Notes under the pieces: generated by a model
Told to the model about the DNA's origin: nothing
What the model saw: only the letters and a program-made list of their open reading frames with translations
Database searches by the model: none
In this document: one piece after another, positions 22,848 to 34,080 of the stretch
Layout of the letters: the number at the start of each line of letters is the position of its first letter
Position numbering within the stretch: the stretch's first letter is position 1
DNA from: Gonocerus acuteangulatus
Taxonomy: Eukaryota; Arthropoda; Insecta; Hemiptera; Coreidae
Length of the DNA: 64,000 nt
NCBI GenBank assembly: GCA_946811695.1
Contig: OX328123.1
Span: forward strand, 15,777,538-15,841,537
Direction: 5' to 3'
Program-made: the position numbers and the translations under genes

Positions 22848-24700
22848 CCTATGTATTGATTGTGCATCGAATTCAATGGTCTTAAGAATCATGCAAAACT
22901 GTTACAACGCACTGCTATAGCATAGTTAACATGTAGCCAACTAACAATATCAACTTATAATATTTAATGCTTTTCAAAACATTGACAGGACTTTTTCGTG
23001 GATAAGAATCTTAGGGGAGAACATTAAGGATATCCTTGGATGTCATTTGATATTAACAATAATATTCAGAAGCAATATAAATTGGATAGTTGTGGCAGTA
23101 ATAACCAAGCAGAAGAACGTGTTCTGTTCTTCAGCAGAACAAGAATTTTGCACTGATTTTTCATATTAATAATGTGTTTTTCACAGATAACATGCCATTA
23201 ATAATCACAGTGGGTTCTCTAAGACACCATGTGTATCAAATTGAACACAGTGTGGTGGTTGGATTGAGCCCCAAATTTATATCATAATTTATTTATGGCC
23301 TCCAGGACCAGAAATTATTAGAAATCTTTCAAATGTAATGCTATTTTGTAATTAAATTACATTGAAAATTAAATGTAATTGTTCTATAAATTGAATGGTC
23401 AGGGGGAGGGCTGGTAAATTCATAACCTTTTGGCTGGTAGTCTAAGGTTTAAGTTGTGTTGTATACAATTAAAATATTATTAAGTACATTAATTGGTTTA
23501 AAACATCTTTTTTTGTTTTTGTTTTCTGTTCCTTCTATAGTTTTTTTTTTGTCTCAGTTTGTTTAAGTGTTTTTAAAGTTAAAATTATTTTTTCAGTAAA
23601 ACAACGTAAGTAAATGAGAACCTAAGCTTAAGAATGAGCGGATTCGATGGGGCGTGGTATTAAATCAAAGACTTGTAGATAAAAAATCTACAGAGCTACA
23701 TTATCTAATATAGAACGACTAAAATTATTCTGATCCTCTGTGCATTAATAAAGAAGTTCTTATTCATAAATAACCTGCAACTCTTCTTTCATTGATAACC
23801 AAAAAGTCTTCATTCATAAATATTTTTCATTTATAGGAACTTTGTTTTCGGGCTATTCTGCGGAATAATTAATAGAGAAAATTTCCGATTCATTCATGAA
23901 AATCGTACAACTTCTCGTTTATCAATAACCCCAAATTCTTCATTTGGATGTCTATTGGTCAATGGACAGATCTACAGATTTTAAAAATGTCAGACATAAT
24001 GATTTTTCGGAATCATATACTTCAACATTCTCTCCTAAGCTTTGTGATTAGATTAAACTTTTTTGGGTGCCAGTAGATTCGAGAGTTGATGGCTAATATA
24101 GCGAGGTAGGATGCATAAACTCTAGTTGCTATGATCTCTTTTCTTCATTCAAATCACAGAATTAGTAGGTATTATTACTTATTAGAAATAATTACTGCCT
24201 TTCAAAACATGCGTTTACGTCGGCAATCCCAAATATCTAATCTGGTAATCTTATCAGACAATGCAGTTTTCCACGGGGCTGAGAATAGGGTATATCTATC
24301 AAACGTACCAAGCAATCATTATTCAAATTAACTAGTTACACGACACCTAGGACAAGGTGCGAAATAAGTCTTCTAAACAAACGATGTCGCACCAAAAAAT
24401 AAAAAAAAAATATTATCACGTTAATGACAATTACTGTATTTTAAATAAGTTTATCATTCTTTTGAAAAAAATAAACGCTTCCTATGAAATTGAAACATTA
24501 ATAAATTTCTTCATTCATGTATCCAAAAACAGAATATCGCTTATTTAATTTTTATATTTTATTTTTATTATCATCATTATATATGTGTGTAAATAATAAA
24601 AACAAACTTGTATTAAGCATAATGTAATGTAAATATATAGACAATAAGGCAATATAATAAAGTAAATATATAGACAATACGCTGATATATTGTAATATGT
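22848..24700. other. Unstructured AT-rich spacer
   Basis: 23300-23430 carries GTAATTAAATTACATTG-type words similar to 12300-12780. Otherwise no element or gene is recognised. Confidence 0.4.
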
Positions 24701-24704
24701 GTAT

Positions 24705-24705
24705 G

Positions 24706-24748
<43 letters not shown>

Positions 24749-24865
24749 ATGTATGTATGTATATATATATATGTATGTATATATTTATATGTGTGTATAT
24801 GTATGTATGCGTCTATGTGTATGTATAAATGCATATATGTATATGTGTGTGTATGTATGTGTGTG

Positions 24866-24910
<45 letters not shown>
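24705..24910. repeat. Mixed (TA)n / (TATG)n / (TG)n microsatellite
   Basis: TA tracts at both ends with GTATGTATA and GTGTGTATG variants between. Tyrosine-rich frames on both strands are artefacts. Confidence 0.9.
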
Positions 24911-24911
<1 letters not shown>

Positions 24912-25071
24912 GTAAATATATAAAAAGTAAGGTAATATAAGGCAATTTAATAATATATACATAATATAAATACGTAAACAATAAAGTAACATAATGTTTG
25001 TAAAAACTATATCAAATGTAAGGTGTACATCGCTATAAAGCGGAACACCAACAAATAAATAAAATTATCAT
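24911..25071. other. Short AT-rich spacer
   Basis: Nothing recognised. Confidence 0.4.
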
Positions 25072-25212
25072 CAGGGCTATTAGCTCCGATCCATGGTGCT
25101 ACAGGGAATTTTCACAGCGGGCCGTGAAATGAGAAAAATCCCTGCAACGTATGGGCTTCGAACCCCCATCTCCCTCATGAGAATTCAACGCGTTAGCCAC
25201 TATACCCCGTAA
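25072..25212 (-). mobile_element. tRNA-derived SINE, family 1 (old copy)
   Basis: Minus-strand copy. The plus strand shows GGGAATTTTCACAGCGGGCC, GGGCTTCGAACCCCCATCTC and GCGTTAGCCACTATACC, matching body, B box and A box of the family with many substitutions. No tail or target duplication identified. Confidence 0.65.
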
Positions 25213-27886
25213 CTCTTATATTTTAAATTTTATTCTGAAAAGTAAGGTTGACAATGCCTGCCATCGATTCAGATGGCTTTTCGATGACTAACTCGTTCTC
25301 GAACGATCTGGAGTCAGGAGGATCGGACTCCTGTCATTAAACATCATTTATTCAATCACTCATGAATGGATCATTCATCAAAAATAGCATGCCATCAATG
25401 AGGAAATTTAATACTCATTTTTTCCTTTTGTAAATTCAGGGCAAACTGTCTACTAGTGAACCTTTCAAATATTAAGGAGCTACTTTTAAATTAACTATGG
25501 AATCGTTTGTTGTTTCATTCGCTCTGAGCTTTATCCTAATTCCTTAGAATCGTACATTTCACATCAACAAATGTTCATTCTCCTTTGTATAGTATTTTGT
25601 AAAGGTTAAAAGTCCAAGTAACAGGGCCGGCGTCCTTTTAGCGTGATTCCATATAAAGCATATATCTAGCTTTCAATTGGACGAAATACAATTTCAGAAA
25701 ATTCAAACACCAATTTTTCCAGTTGAGGTGATCTTATTCTTGAACCTTTTTCTGCTGGATATTTATCAAGCCTGGAAAATATAATTTATTTATTGAGAGT
25801 ACGCACCAAGGCTATTTACCCCCTTTTTTTTTCTTTCTTTCTTTTTTTTTTTTGTTTGTTAAGTAAATCGACCAGTGGAACATTGTTCCCCATTAAAATT
25901 TTATGAATACAAAAAATCCAGGAAAATAAAAATAAAATAGAATTTATTCAGAAAAAATAAGTAAAACTCAAATAACATATATTAAATAATAGTAATACAA
26001 GAAACTGTATATATGTACACTTATATACATAAATACAGTATAAATAAAAAACATAACACAAAATTTGAAAAATAAAATAACAAACATAATCACTCAAACA
26101 TACATACACGTACACTTATACAAACACAAATTCACATATAATATACTATTGTTAATGAATGTATTTCATATTTTGACACATTCATATCCATACACATATA
26201 TTCATTCCGTTAATTATATATTATAGAAACTTAAATACTCCTGGCATCATATAAATATATGAAGTATGTAAACACAAGAAAATAATATATACAACATAAT
26301 TTATGAATATAATAAACGTATTTCATTATTTATAAAAACAAAAATTTAAAATAACATTTTTATAAGTAAAAAAATACCAAAAAAAGAGAAGACATTAAAA
26401 TAGTTTAAACCATTTTTATATATTTTAGGGGAGAGACAAAACACATTTCACGCTCTTTCAATTCAATATTTTCTAAAAAATGTATTTTTGAAAAACTTTG
26501 ATTTGTGATTAGTAATCGTTATTTAAATTTAAATAATCAATACTGCCTATTTATTTATAAATGGAATTAATTTTGATTGAATTTGTTTTAAAAAATTTGG
26601 GTTTTATTTTTCTATCGACCCTCTTAGATTTCAATTAAATTCCTGGGAGAGTATCGAGCAAGAACTATCAAATGACTACAATATATTAGTTTAAAAAAAT
26701 CACTGATTTTGCTGGTTGTGATACTAAAAGCCTCCGATAATAGAGAACATAATTAGCATCAATTTCAAATTCTTCAATACATTTTCAACTTAATTTATAG
26801 TTTCAGAGAACACAAACTAAAATTCTAGTTTCCTTCTAAGGGTTTACTCGAAAACATGTAAACATATTAACTTGAATTCAGTGTACACCGTATAACAGTA
26901 CTTATGGTTATATTCTTTAGAGTCCATTAACCTGTAATAGGTGTTTATTCTTCCTCTATGAACATGTAAATATTTCTTCGCTTTAAATAGCAGGGTAATC
27001 ATGGCTTATAACAACTTTACAAAGGTTTATTCAATTTTTTTCACGTGAAATAAAAAGGATTTACTAATCCCAGTTTTTCATCCGGTAGAACCAATTAAAA
27101 ATTTAGCTTACTCCGATAGGTGAGTTCAGATAATCTCTGCTTAGTTTGCTACTTTCATAGGCAATTTGAATACTCGATTAGAAATATTTATAGAAACTAA
27201 ATATCGGGTTTAAACCGCCATTTACTGGACTACTACCCTTGGAACCAAATCCCTCACTTCAATGAAGAGTTTGCCTTTTTAAAAAATAATGGATCCGTTA
27301 ATAATAGGCGCTCAACAATTGGCCGGAGAGAAAATCCCTAGGTAAAAAAAAGATTAACTTGTAGCCCGGAACTCAAAACCACGTTTATTCATAAATAAGT
27401 GCCTTCCCTAGTGGTCTGATTTATAGCTAATATCAACACATTCATGATATATATCGTCTTCTAGTACTTCCACAACAATTATTTTACCATTTCTCATAAA
27501 TCGATAAGTTTATAATTTATTCACTAGAAAATAACATTCAATAAAAACCAAACTGTGGCAATACGAACAGAATTTCCAGCAAAAGAGAACAAACATTACA
27601 ATCTCGTCCATGAATCCTGCATAGCAATTTAAATCTAACAAGGAGATGAAATTTACATTGTCCTGGGCAATAGGATAGTGAGTTATTTTCTCTGAGAATG
27701 TAAATTTCTATTTTGAAGGTTATTTTCATTTAAATTTGTCTCTGAATATTTAATGTCTCCAATTTATTGCATTAAATTTTCAAGCCAAAATAGGCCTCTC
27801 CTCTCTTATACTAGATTTCTTTACGATAAGACCCTTAGGGCTTGCGATAAAGTATTCCGCAAATAAAGTAGCTTTTAAAGATTATA
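25213..27886. other. Long AT-rich spacer, no gene seen
   Basis: 2.7 kb of low-GC DNA. 25900-26400 is particularly A-rich. Frames up to about 63 codons without recognisable domains. No repeats with clear ends found. Confidence 0.4.
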
Positions 27887-28318
27887 CACACTTTTGGATG
27901 GGACATTCCGAAAATAAAGTAGTTATTAAAGATTATACACACTTTGGGATGGGACATTCCGAAAATAAAGTAGTTATTAAAGATTATACACACTTTGGGA
28001 TGGGACATTCCGAAAATAAAGTAGTTATTAAAGATTATACACACTTTGGGATGGGACATTCCGAAAATAAAGTAGTTATTAAAGATTATACACACTTTGG
28101 GATGGGACATTCCGAAAATAAAGTAGTTATTAAAGATTATACACACTTTGTGATGGGACATTCCGAAAATAAAGTAATTATTAAAGATTATACACAGTTT
28201 TGGATGGGACATTCCGAAAACAAAGTAGTTATTAAAGATTATACACACTTTGGGATGGGACATTCCGAAAATAAAGTAGTTATTAAAGATTATACACACT
28301 TTGGGATGGGACATTCCA
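27887..28318. repeat. 51-bp minisatellite, about 8 copies
   Basis: Units of GGGATGGGACATTCCGAAAA, TAAAGTAGTTATTAAAG and ATTATACACACTTT repeat every 51 bp, nearly identically. Because 51 is a multiple of three, both strands stay open (GHSENKVVIKDYTHFGM on plus, SHPKVCIIFNNYFIFGM on minus). This openness needs no coding explanation. The last unit is truncated at GGGACATTCCATG. Confidence 0.95.
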
Positions 28319-28354
28319 TGAAGGTAGGAGAATTTATTAAATATATTTATTTTT

Positions 28355-28745
28355 ACGAAGACAGGTATAGTTGGGATTCGGCTAGGAGAAAAAACGTCAG
28401 ACTTTCAAAAATAAATCTGTATTTTGGACGTTTCGACTGCAACAATGGCAGCCTTCTTCAACACTAGAGAATGCCTAGGGGGGAGGGAGGAAGACCTCGA
28501 GGACAACTTAGGTAACCATGGTGGAAGTATGGGTATTTGCATACTTCCACCATGGTTACCTAAGTTGTCCTCGAGGTCTTCCTCCCTCCCCCCTAGGCAT
28601 TCTCTAGTGCTGAAGAAGGCTGCCATTGTTGCAGTCGAAACGTCCAAAATACAGATTTCTTTTTGAAAGTCTGACGTTTTTTCTCCTAGCCGAATCCCAA
28701 CTATACCTGTCTTCGTATCTCTACAGCGGCTAACTATCTCCATCT
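28355..28745. mobile_element. Near-perfect foldback (inverted repeat, ~177-bp arms)
   Basis: The left arm 28355-28531 and right arm 28540-28714 are reverse complements with about two differences, around an 8-nt loop. The right arm's flank, to 28745, matches further into the 8662-8870 family member. Frames of 80 and 112 codons here are by-products of the palindrome. The near identity points to a recent inverted duplication or gene-conversion-maintained arms. A transcript would form a long hairpin. Confidence 0.85.
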
Positions 28746-29293
28746 ACTATATTTATTTTTATACGCATTATTATTATTTTGGGTAAGAAAACTCAGAAAA
28801 TAAATTGGTTTTAAAATGTACACAGAATTAGTGAATTACGAAAGGAACGTGATTTATTTTAGCAATTTTAAAGACAAATATAAGAAAGCCTATTTCTATA
28901 CGTTTTTCATTGGATAATGGATTTTCTCTCAGGTATTTAGTATTAGCAAAGGACACTATCTGTTGTATGATAATTCAGCTCTCCGATAATTTCTGATAAT
29001 GTTATTGGTGTTTATTTTTAGCAAATTCGCAACACCGATAAATAAACCATACTCCTTAACGAAATGAAATCCTCCCCAGAAGGAATGATGAGATGAGCGG
29101 CTGACCAAGTTGCTACTGGAAGGTCCATGGATTGCTGGAAAGGTTCCAGTACTATTCCTGTCCGGTGGGCCAGTGGCACCCTTCCCCTACTGCAAGGGGT
29201 GACACTTTTAGAGCCAGTCCTCCAGGGCATCAAGGTCTCTTGTCCACATAGCTACAACCGTTGCTCTTTCAATCTCAGAATCCTGCCTATATA
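28746..29293. other. Spacer with a GC-richer patch of unknown origin
   Basis: 29040-29290 has higher GC, with a possible retroposed unit (the minus strand begins near AACGGTTGTAGCTATGTGG, weakly like the 5S-like relic at 45112). Not firmly assigned. Confidence 0.3.
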
Positions 29294-29295
29294 TA

Positions 29296-30749
29296 CAGGG
29301 CAGTCCCGAAGGAAACGATAGTTTTTGACCTTTTTTGCACTATTTGTCGCTCACGCCATAGGGAAAAATTTAATTGTTACAACATTCTGCATTTTTCCTA
29401 CAAGATCTCATCTACCTTGTACAAATATTTCACAAAACAAATTCACAGCAACCACCCACGAAATAAAGGTTTTTCATTTTTAGAGTTCCACGCACCACAC
29501 GAACATTTCTTTTATGTTAAAGAGGTAGATGGGAATCCAAGAAAAAATGCATTATTTCATTATCATGGCTAATATTTAGTAAGTATCGAAGGCCAAAAAA
29601 GGATGCTTTGCATAAGTAAATTGTTTGGTCAATTAAAACAAAAACAAGTAATAAGAAAAACATTTTGGCTTTTAATGATTAAAATAATGAAATGTAGCAA
29701 TTAAAACAAAATTGATACTACAAAAATCACATCAAAACACTTCAGATGAAAATGTTCGTGCTGTGTGCAGAACATTAAAAATGAAAAACAAAAGTCCGAC
29801 TCACAGGAAATACATCATCTTAGCGCGGTTCCGTTCATATTCTTAGTGTCATTTGGAAAGAATGAAATAGAAACACTTATTATTTTGGTCCAATCTTTCT
29901 TGAAATGATTTATAACCGGTGACAAATGGCCAGCGTACCTGGAACACCCTAAAGCTGGCTTGGCCAGGCTCCACTGCTACAGACATGAAATTCTTATTTC
30001 ATTGCTCAATGTATTCAAAAATATCAAAATGTTTCTAATTTCTAAATTTTTCTAAAAAGAAATACAATTTAAAACAACCAATTAAAAAGTGAGCTACACA
30101 ACTACGAAAACCCGTTCAAAAGTACAAAACAAACACATTTAAAGTTTTAAACACTGTTTTCTCCGATTAACATCGCCTAATCAAAACTTTCTATAGAGCC
30201 TTTTTTGTAGGGAACTTAGTAAGCTTTCGAATGGTATCTATACACTTACCACGATTTTACAATTGGTTTCGAGATATGCAGGAAAAAATGCTCAAAAAAA
30301 GTTCCCAAAACTTTTCATGTCTCTTAATAAAATATTTTATTCTAATCCATCCTTAACTCCAAACGTAACCAACATTTAAACATCTTTGTATGTATGGATT
30401 TCAAACATGCAGAAAATATTTTAACCGAATCCCATTATTCTAAGTACCCAAACCTCATTTAACAACTATTTTTTCAATTTTCTTGGAAAAGGTTAAAGCT
30501 ATCGCCTTAAAAATGGTTTCATTCGTTTTACTAGCCCAAGAAGCCTATACAACGAGTACTTGCAAGCATATGAAAAAGCGGAACGATTTGTTTTTGCACG
30601 ACATTCGCTCCAAAAACCATGTTCCGGTGAGCGGATTCTGCTGGTTAACGAACTTGACCTTTCAAATTAGACGAAAGATTTTTGTACCAAATTTCATCAA
30701 AATCGGACCATTATTCGCTGACCTATGCCGCGAACATGCATATATATAC

Positions 30750-30822
<73 letters not shown>

Positions 30823-31272
30823 AAGTTGAACCACCATCATTTTCGGTCTCTAGGGGTTCTGAAACGCAAAATTTTCTAGTCGGCACTTCCGGATTGCGTT
30901 ATGAGATCAACCTTATAAGCAGGGTTCCTCCCTATGGAGGGAGGGAGGAACAACGCTAAAAATTAAAAACTTTTATTTCGTGATAAGTTATTTATTTGGG
31001 TGCTTGCTGTGAATTTGTTTGCACAAGGTACATGAGATCTTATAGGAAATTTAATGCCCATTTTAAAAATGTCGTTGGATTAATTAAATTAGCTCTATGG
31101 CGTGAACGACAATTAGCCCAAAAATGGTTAAACTAGCGTTTAAACAAAAAACATAGAAATGCCTATATTTAGAGAAATAATGCTAATCAAAATTTCTCCT
31201 TGGTGGCATTCAACTACACTTTAGTCGCGTACACACCCCTCAAGTATGGCGATTTCCTTCGGGACCACCCTG
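29296..31272. mobile_element. DNA transposon with long TIRs and TA flanks, carrying a HINE-C
   Basis: The left end CAGGGCAGTCCCGAAGGAAA and right end TTTCCTTCGGGACCACCCTG are inverted, and TA lies outside each (29294-29295, 31273-31274), as for Tc1/mariner-type insertions. The inverted similarity extends inward: 29340-29485 matches the complement of about 30965-31110 (shared CACGCCATAG, AGATCTCAT, CAAATTCACAGCAA). A second inverted pair lies at about 29477-29525 versus 29735-29782. No transposase frame survives. The HINE-C at 29784-30963 lies within it and is therefore younger. Confidence 0.65.
29784..30963 (+). mobile_element. HINE-C copy 2 (complete)
   Basis: The left end AAAAGTCCGACTCACAGG is followed by the subterminal AGCGCGGTTCCG. 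At the right end GGTTCCTCCCTATGGAGG and GGAGGAACAACGCTAAAAA form the terminal hairpin, with the complementary subterminal repeat. A central (TA)n lies at 30757-30822. The segment before it (GTTAACGAACTTGACCTTTC, then ACCAAATTTCATCAAAATCGG) and after it (TTTTCGGTCTCTAGGGGTTC) defines the family. Non-coding. It shares its left terminus with HINE-A but not its subterminal repeat. Confidence 0.75.
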
Positions 31273-31274
31273 TA

Positions 31275-31290
31275 TATATGCATATATGTG

Positions 31291-31357
<67 letters not shown>

Positions 31358-31386
31358 GTATATATATATGTGTATATATATATGTA

Positions 31387-31440
<54 letters not shown>

Positions 31441-31441
31441 T
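31275..31441. repeat. (TA)n microsatellite with GTATA interruptions
   Basis: Abuts the right TA of the DNA transposon. TA-rich frames here are artefacts. Confidence 0.95.
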
Positions 31442-31484
31442 AACCGAAAACTCCAGGTCTCCATTTTCATATTTAATCTACAAA

Positions 31485-31530
31485 GCACGCTTTCGGAGTC
31501 TACAACTCCATCCTCAGTGCTTCTAGTACT
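31485..31530 (-). other. CTGAGGA-stem-GAAA structured motif
   Basis: The minus strand reads CACTGAGGA, then the hairpin GGAGT/ACTCC, then GAAAGCG, the same layout as the CTGAAGA-stem-GAAA motif in the foldback family at 28355-28745 and 8662. It resembles part of a hammerhead core, but one extra base and no cleavage triplet argue against activity. Confidence 0.35.
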
Positions 31531-31554
31531 TTACTGCAGGAGTAATTCACCCAC

Positions 31555-31640
31555 AGGATAGGGATTTTCTTTTTTCGAAAGAAACGCCACCACCTCTAGT
31601 GGAAATCGAGCCCACGACCTTAGGAATAGAGTGCAGGATT
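31555..31640 (-). mobile_element. tRNA-derived SINE, family 2 (fragment)
   Basis: Minus-strand fragment with GAAAGAAACGCCACCACCTC and AGTGGAAATCGAGCCCACGA on the plus strand, matching the B-box side of the family. Confidence 0.55.
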
Positions 31641-32812
31641 GATTTTCTTTGTTGGATGCTGATATTTTTTTCATAATTCGTGACTCATATTTCGTTTTGT
31701 TCTGCCCACAGCAACTGCGACTGAGCTAACATAATATCCACAACTCATTGAGTAAAATTTTACATCTTGTCCTTTTAACAAAAATCTCTTCTTGTGTACA
31801 ACCGACAATGACAAATTATAAATACACCAGCAGACCAAAGCCCGTTGTAGGAACAATTTTCAGGCTCTGAGTCAAATCGAAGATGGAGCTGAAATCAAAC
31901 CGTATAATTGAAAAGCACGAAAATTCCTGTCGATGCCAATTTGAAGTGTAAATTGATTTCATGAAAGAAGATTAAAGTAGTTTGCGGGAAAAATCCATAA
32001 TTTCAAAGTAGCCTGCCAAAATATAAGCATAACGTTTCGTGCAGCAAACGGTTTACTCGATTCTGCTTGACATTAATGAGCATTTTTTTTTTTTTTTTAA
32101 TTATTTATATTCATATTTTCTTGAACAATCCTCTTGGATCAGGTGTTATGACTAATTCATTAATGAAATATGTTTTCCACAAATTTGTTTCGTTTATTGT
32201 TTTGGCCTGTTACCACACATAAAAATATATTGTTTTATTTACACACATCTGACATATATACAAACTGAGATATATCAATTTTGGAAAAGTTAGAAGCAGA
32301 GGACGTACTAAAAAATACATCCTTACACGTTTTTATCCCAAATGTCATTTGGAAATTCAGAATTTGAACAAATAATTTTTTTTTTTTTTTTATCATTCGT
32401 GGAAAATGAAATCCCGTGCTGAAATGTAAATGAAATCTCAAAGAGAAGAGAGATTTTAGGCGCTTAAACAGGGTAACAACTTCATTTAAGGACCCATTTC
32501 TCTGAATCTATCAAATATGGCACAAATACCGTATTTGTATGATATTTCGCAATAGATTCTTTATATTTACAACGATTTCCCAACCGGATTTGACGTTAAT
32601 GGGGAGGATTTTGTCAATTGAATTTGCAATACAATACTTCACGTTGAGCTGCGAATACATTTCAAAAACGTCTTCATTGAATTTAATTATTAATTCTTCT
32701 ATTTCTTTATTTTTATCGTTATTTATCTTCTTTTCCTTATTCAAAATATAAAAAAAAGGTTTGGATATAATACATTATTACGAGTTTATTGAGTAGTAAT
32801 ACTGCTTCTTTA
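31641..32812. other. AT-rich spacer, no gene seen
   Basis: T runs at about 32082 and 32380. A 77-codon minus frame at 32511-32744 (KINNDKNKEIEELIIKFNED) is low-complexity and without family resemblance. Confidence 0.4.

Positions 32813-32874
<62 letters not shown>
32813..32874. repeat. (TA)n microsatellite
   Basis: About 60 bp of TA. Confidence 0.95.
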
Positions 32875-32876
<2 letters not shown>

Positions 32877-33714
32877 GACGAATTTAGCTCAGTAGTAGAC
32901 TTATGGAGGACCTAAGTTCAGAACTCGATTGCGCAGATATAATCTTCTAGTACTGTCGTTTCAGGGTTGGCAGTGCCGCCACATAGGGGGACAACCGGGT
33001 ACTGTTGTCCCGGGCCCGGGTGCCGTTGGGACACAGACCGGGCCCCGCAAATTGGAAAAATATGTATACGTTATGAGCTTGTAAAAAGAATGGAGTTTAG
33101 AAATATAGACGGGCGTAGCTTATATTTATTGGGATGGGATCTATATATTTTTTAATGCACATAAACGACAAAACAAGTGCAGTCCCACAATCTACGCGCA
33201 CGGTAGTGCGCCAGGCCAAGTTCTGGCCTAAGCATACTGTGTGTATATTACAGGAGGTCTTAGAGCCGCTTTTTACCCCCTCATAACATTCAATCAGATA
33301 AAGATAAAGTTATGAAATTTTACAAAGGTATTATACTACTAGATGTGAGTAAAACTGGAAATTTTCATAATTCTACATCGAATAGTTTCTGAGATATAAG
33401 CGATCGAAAATCGGGATTTATAGGACTCACTCACTGAATGACTTATCAAAATTATTAGGCACTTTCCATAATGCTAGAGACTTGAAATTTTGCATGAAAA
33501 TAGTTATGAAGGTGTTATTAAAGGAAAAAATTGAAAAATCTCGAAAAGTTGTGTTTGACTCCGCTTCCGGGGCGGGGGCGTGCCAGTTTTGTACTTCCTT
33601 CGGAAACCCATCATTCCGTCCGAAACCCATGATGTGGGGTATCAAATGAATCGTCTCGGAATGAAGATCTTATATTTGATGTTTTAAGAAACAATTAGAC
33701 GCATATAGACTCGG
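32875..33714. other. Spacer with a GC-rich palindromic patch
   Basis: 32965-33055 contains GACAACCGGGTACTGTTGTC and CCCGGGCCCGGG, possibly the end of an old DNA transposon. 33260-33660 has the word GAAATTTTGCATG, shared with the Helitron at 46398-47375. No gene. Confidence 0.4.
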
Positions 33715-34080
33715 TCAAAATCTTATACCAGCTGTCTGACTGTATGTTTGTTCCTTAAACAAATCCGTACCGTTTGAGCGATTTTTACCAAACTTGGGAC
33801 ACAGATGGATCTTGATACGGGGAGAATCATAGGCTAGGTTAAATTGTCTATCAGCTGTCTGTCTGTCTGTTTGTTCCTTATACAAATCCACACGATTTGA
33901 CCGATTTTTACCAAACATGGCACACAGGTAGGCCTTGGTCCGGGGAATGTACTAGGCTAGGTAAAAAAGGTCTTTCAGCTGTCTGTCTGTATGTTTGTTC
34001 CTTATACAAATTTACACCGTTTGGCCTATTTTGACCAAAATTGGCGCACTGGTAGGTCTTGATACGGGAGTGTCATATTA
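33715..34080 (+). mobile_element. Helitron-like internal repeats, copy 3
   Basis: Three ~125-bp direct repeats, each with GCTGTCTGTCTGT, TTGTTCCTTATACAAAT, GTTTGACCGATTTTTACC and CACAGGTAGG, as in 17735-18096 and 19945-20215. The terminal CTAG end is not present here. Confidence 0.6.

Noticed and set aside
27835..28467. 159- and 189-codon frames as a repetitive protein gene
   Set aside because: Opposite-strand frames both arise from a 51-bp tandem repeat. No coding context.
28600..28640. Functional hammerhead ribozyme
   Set aside because: The core resembles CTGANGA...GAAA, but there is an extra nucleotide before stem II and no GUH-type cleavage site with a stem III partner. Kept only as a structural-motif finding.
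28405..28743. Frames of 80 and 112 codons
   Set aside because: By-products of the near-perfect inverted repeat; similar peptides appear on both strands.
32875..32945. tRNA-like sequence (TTTAGCTCAGTAGTAGAC)
   Set aside because: Only an A-box-like stretch; no T arm or acceptor pairing could be found.
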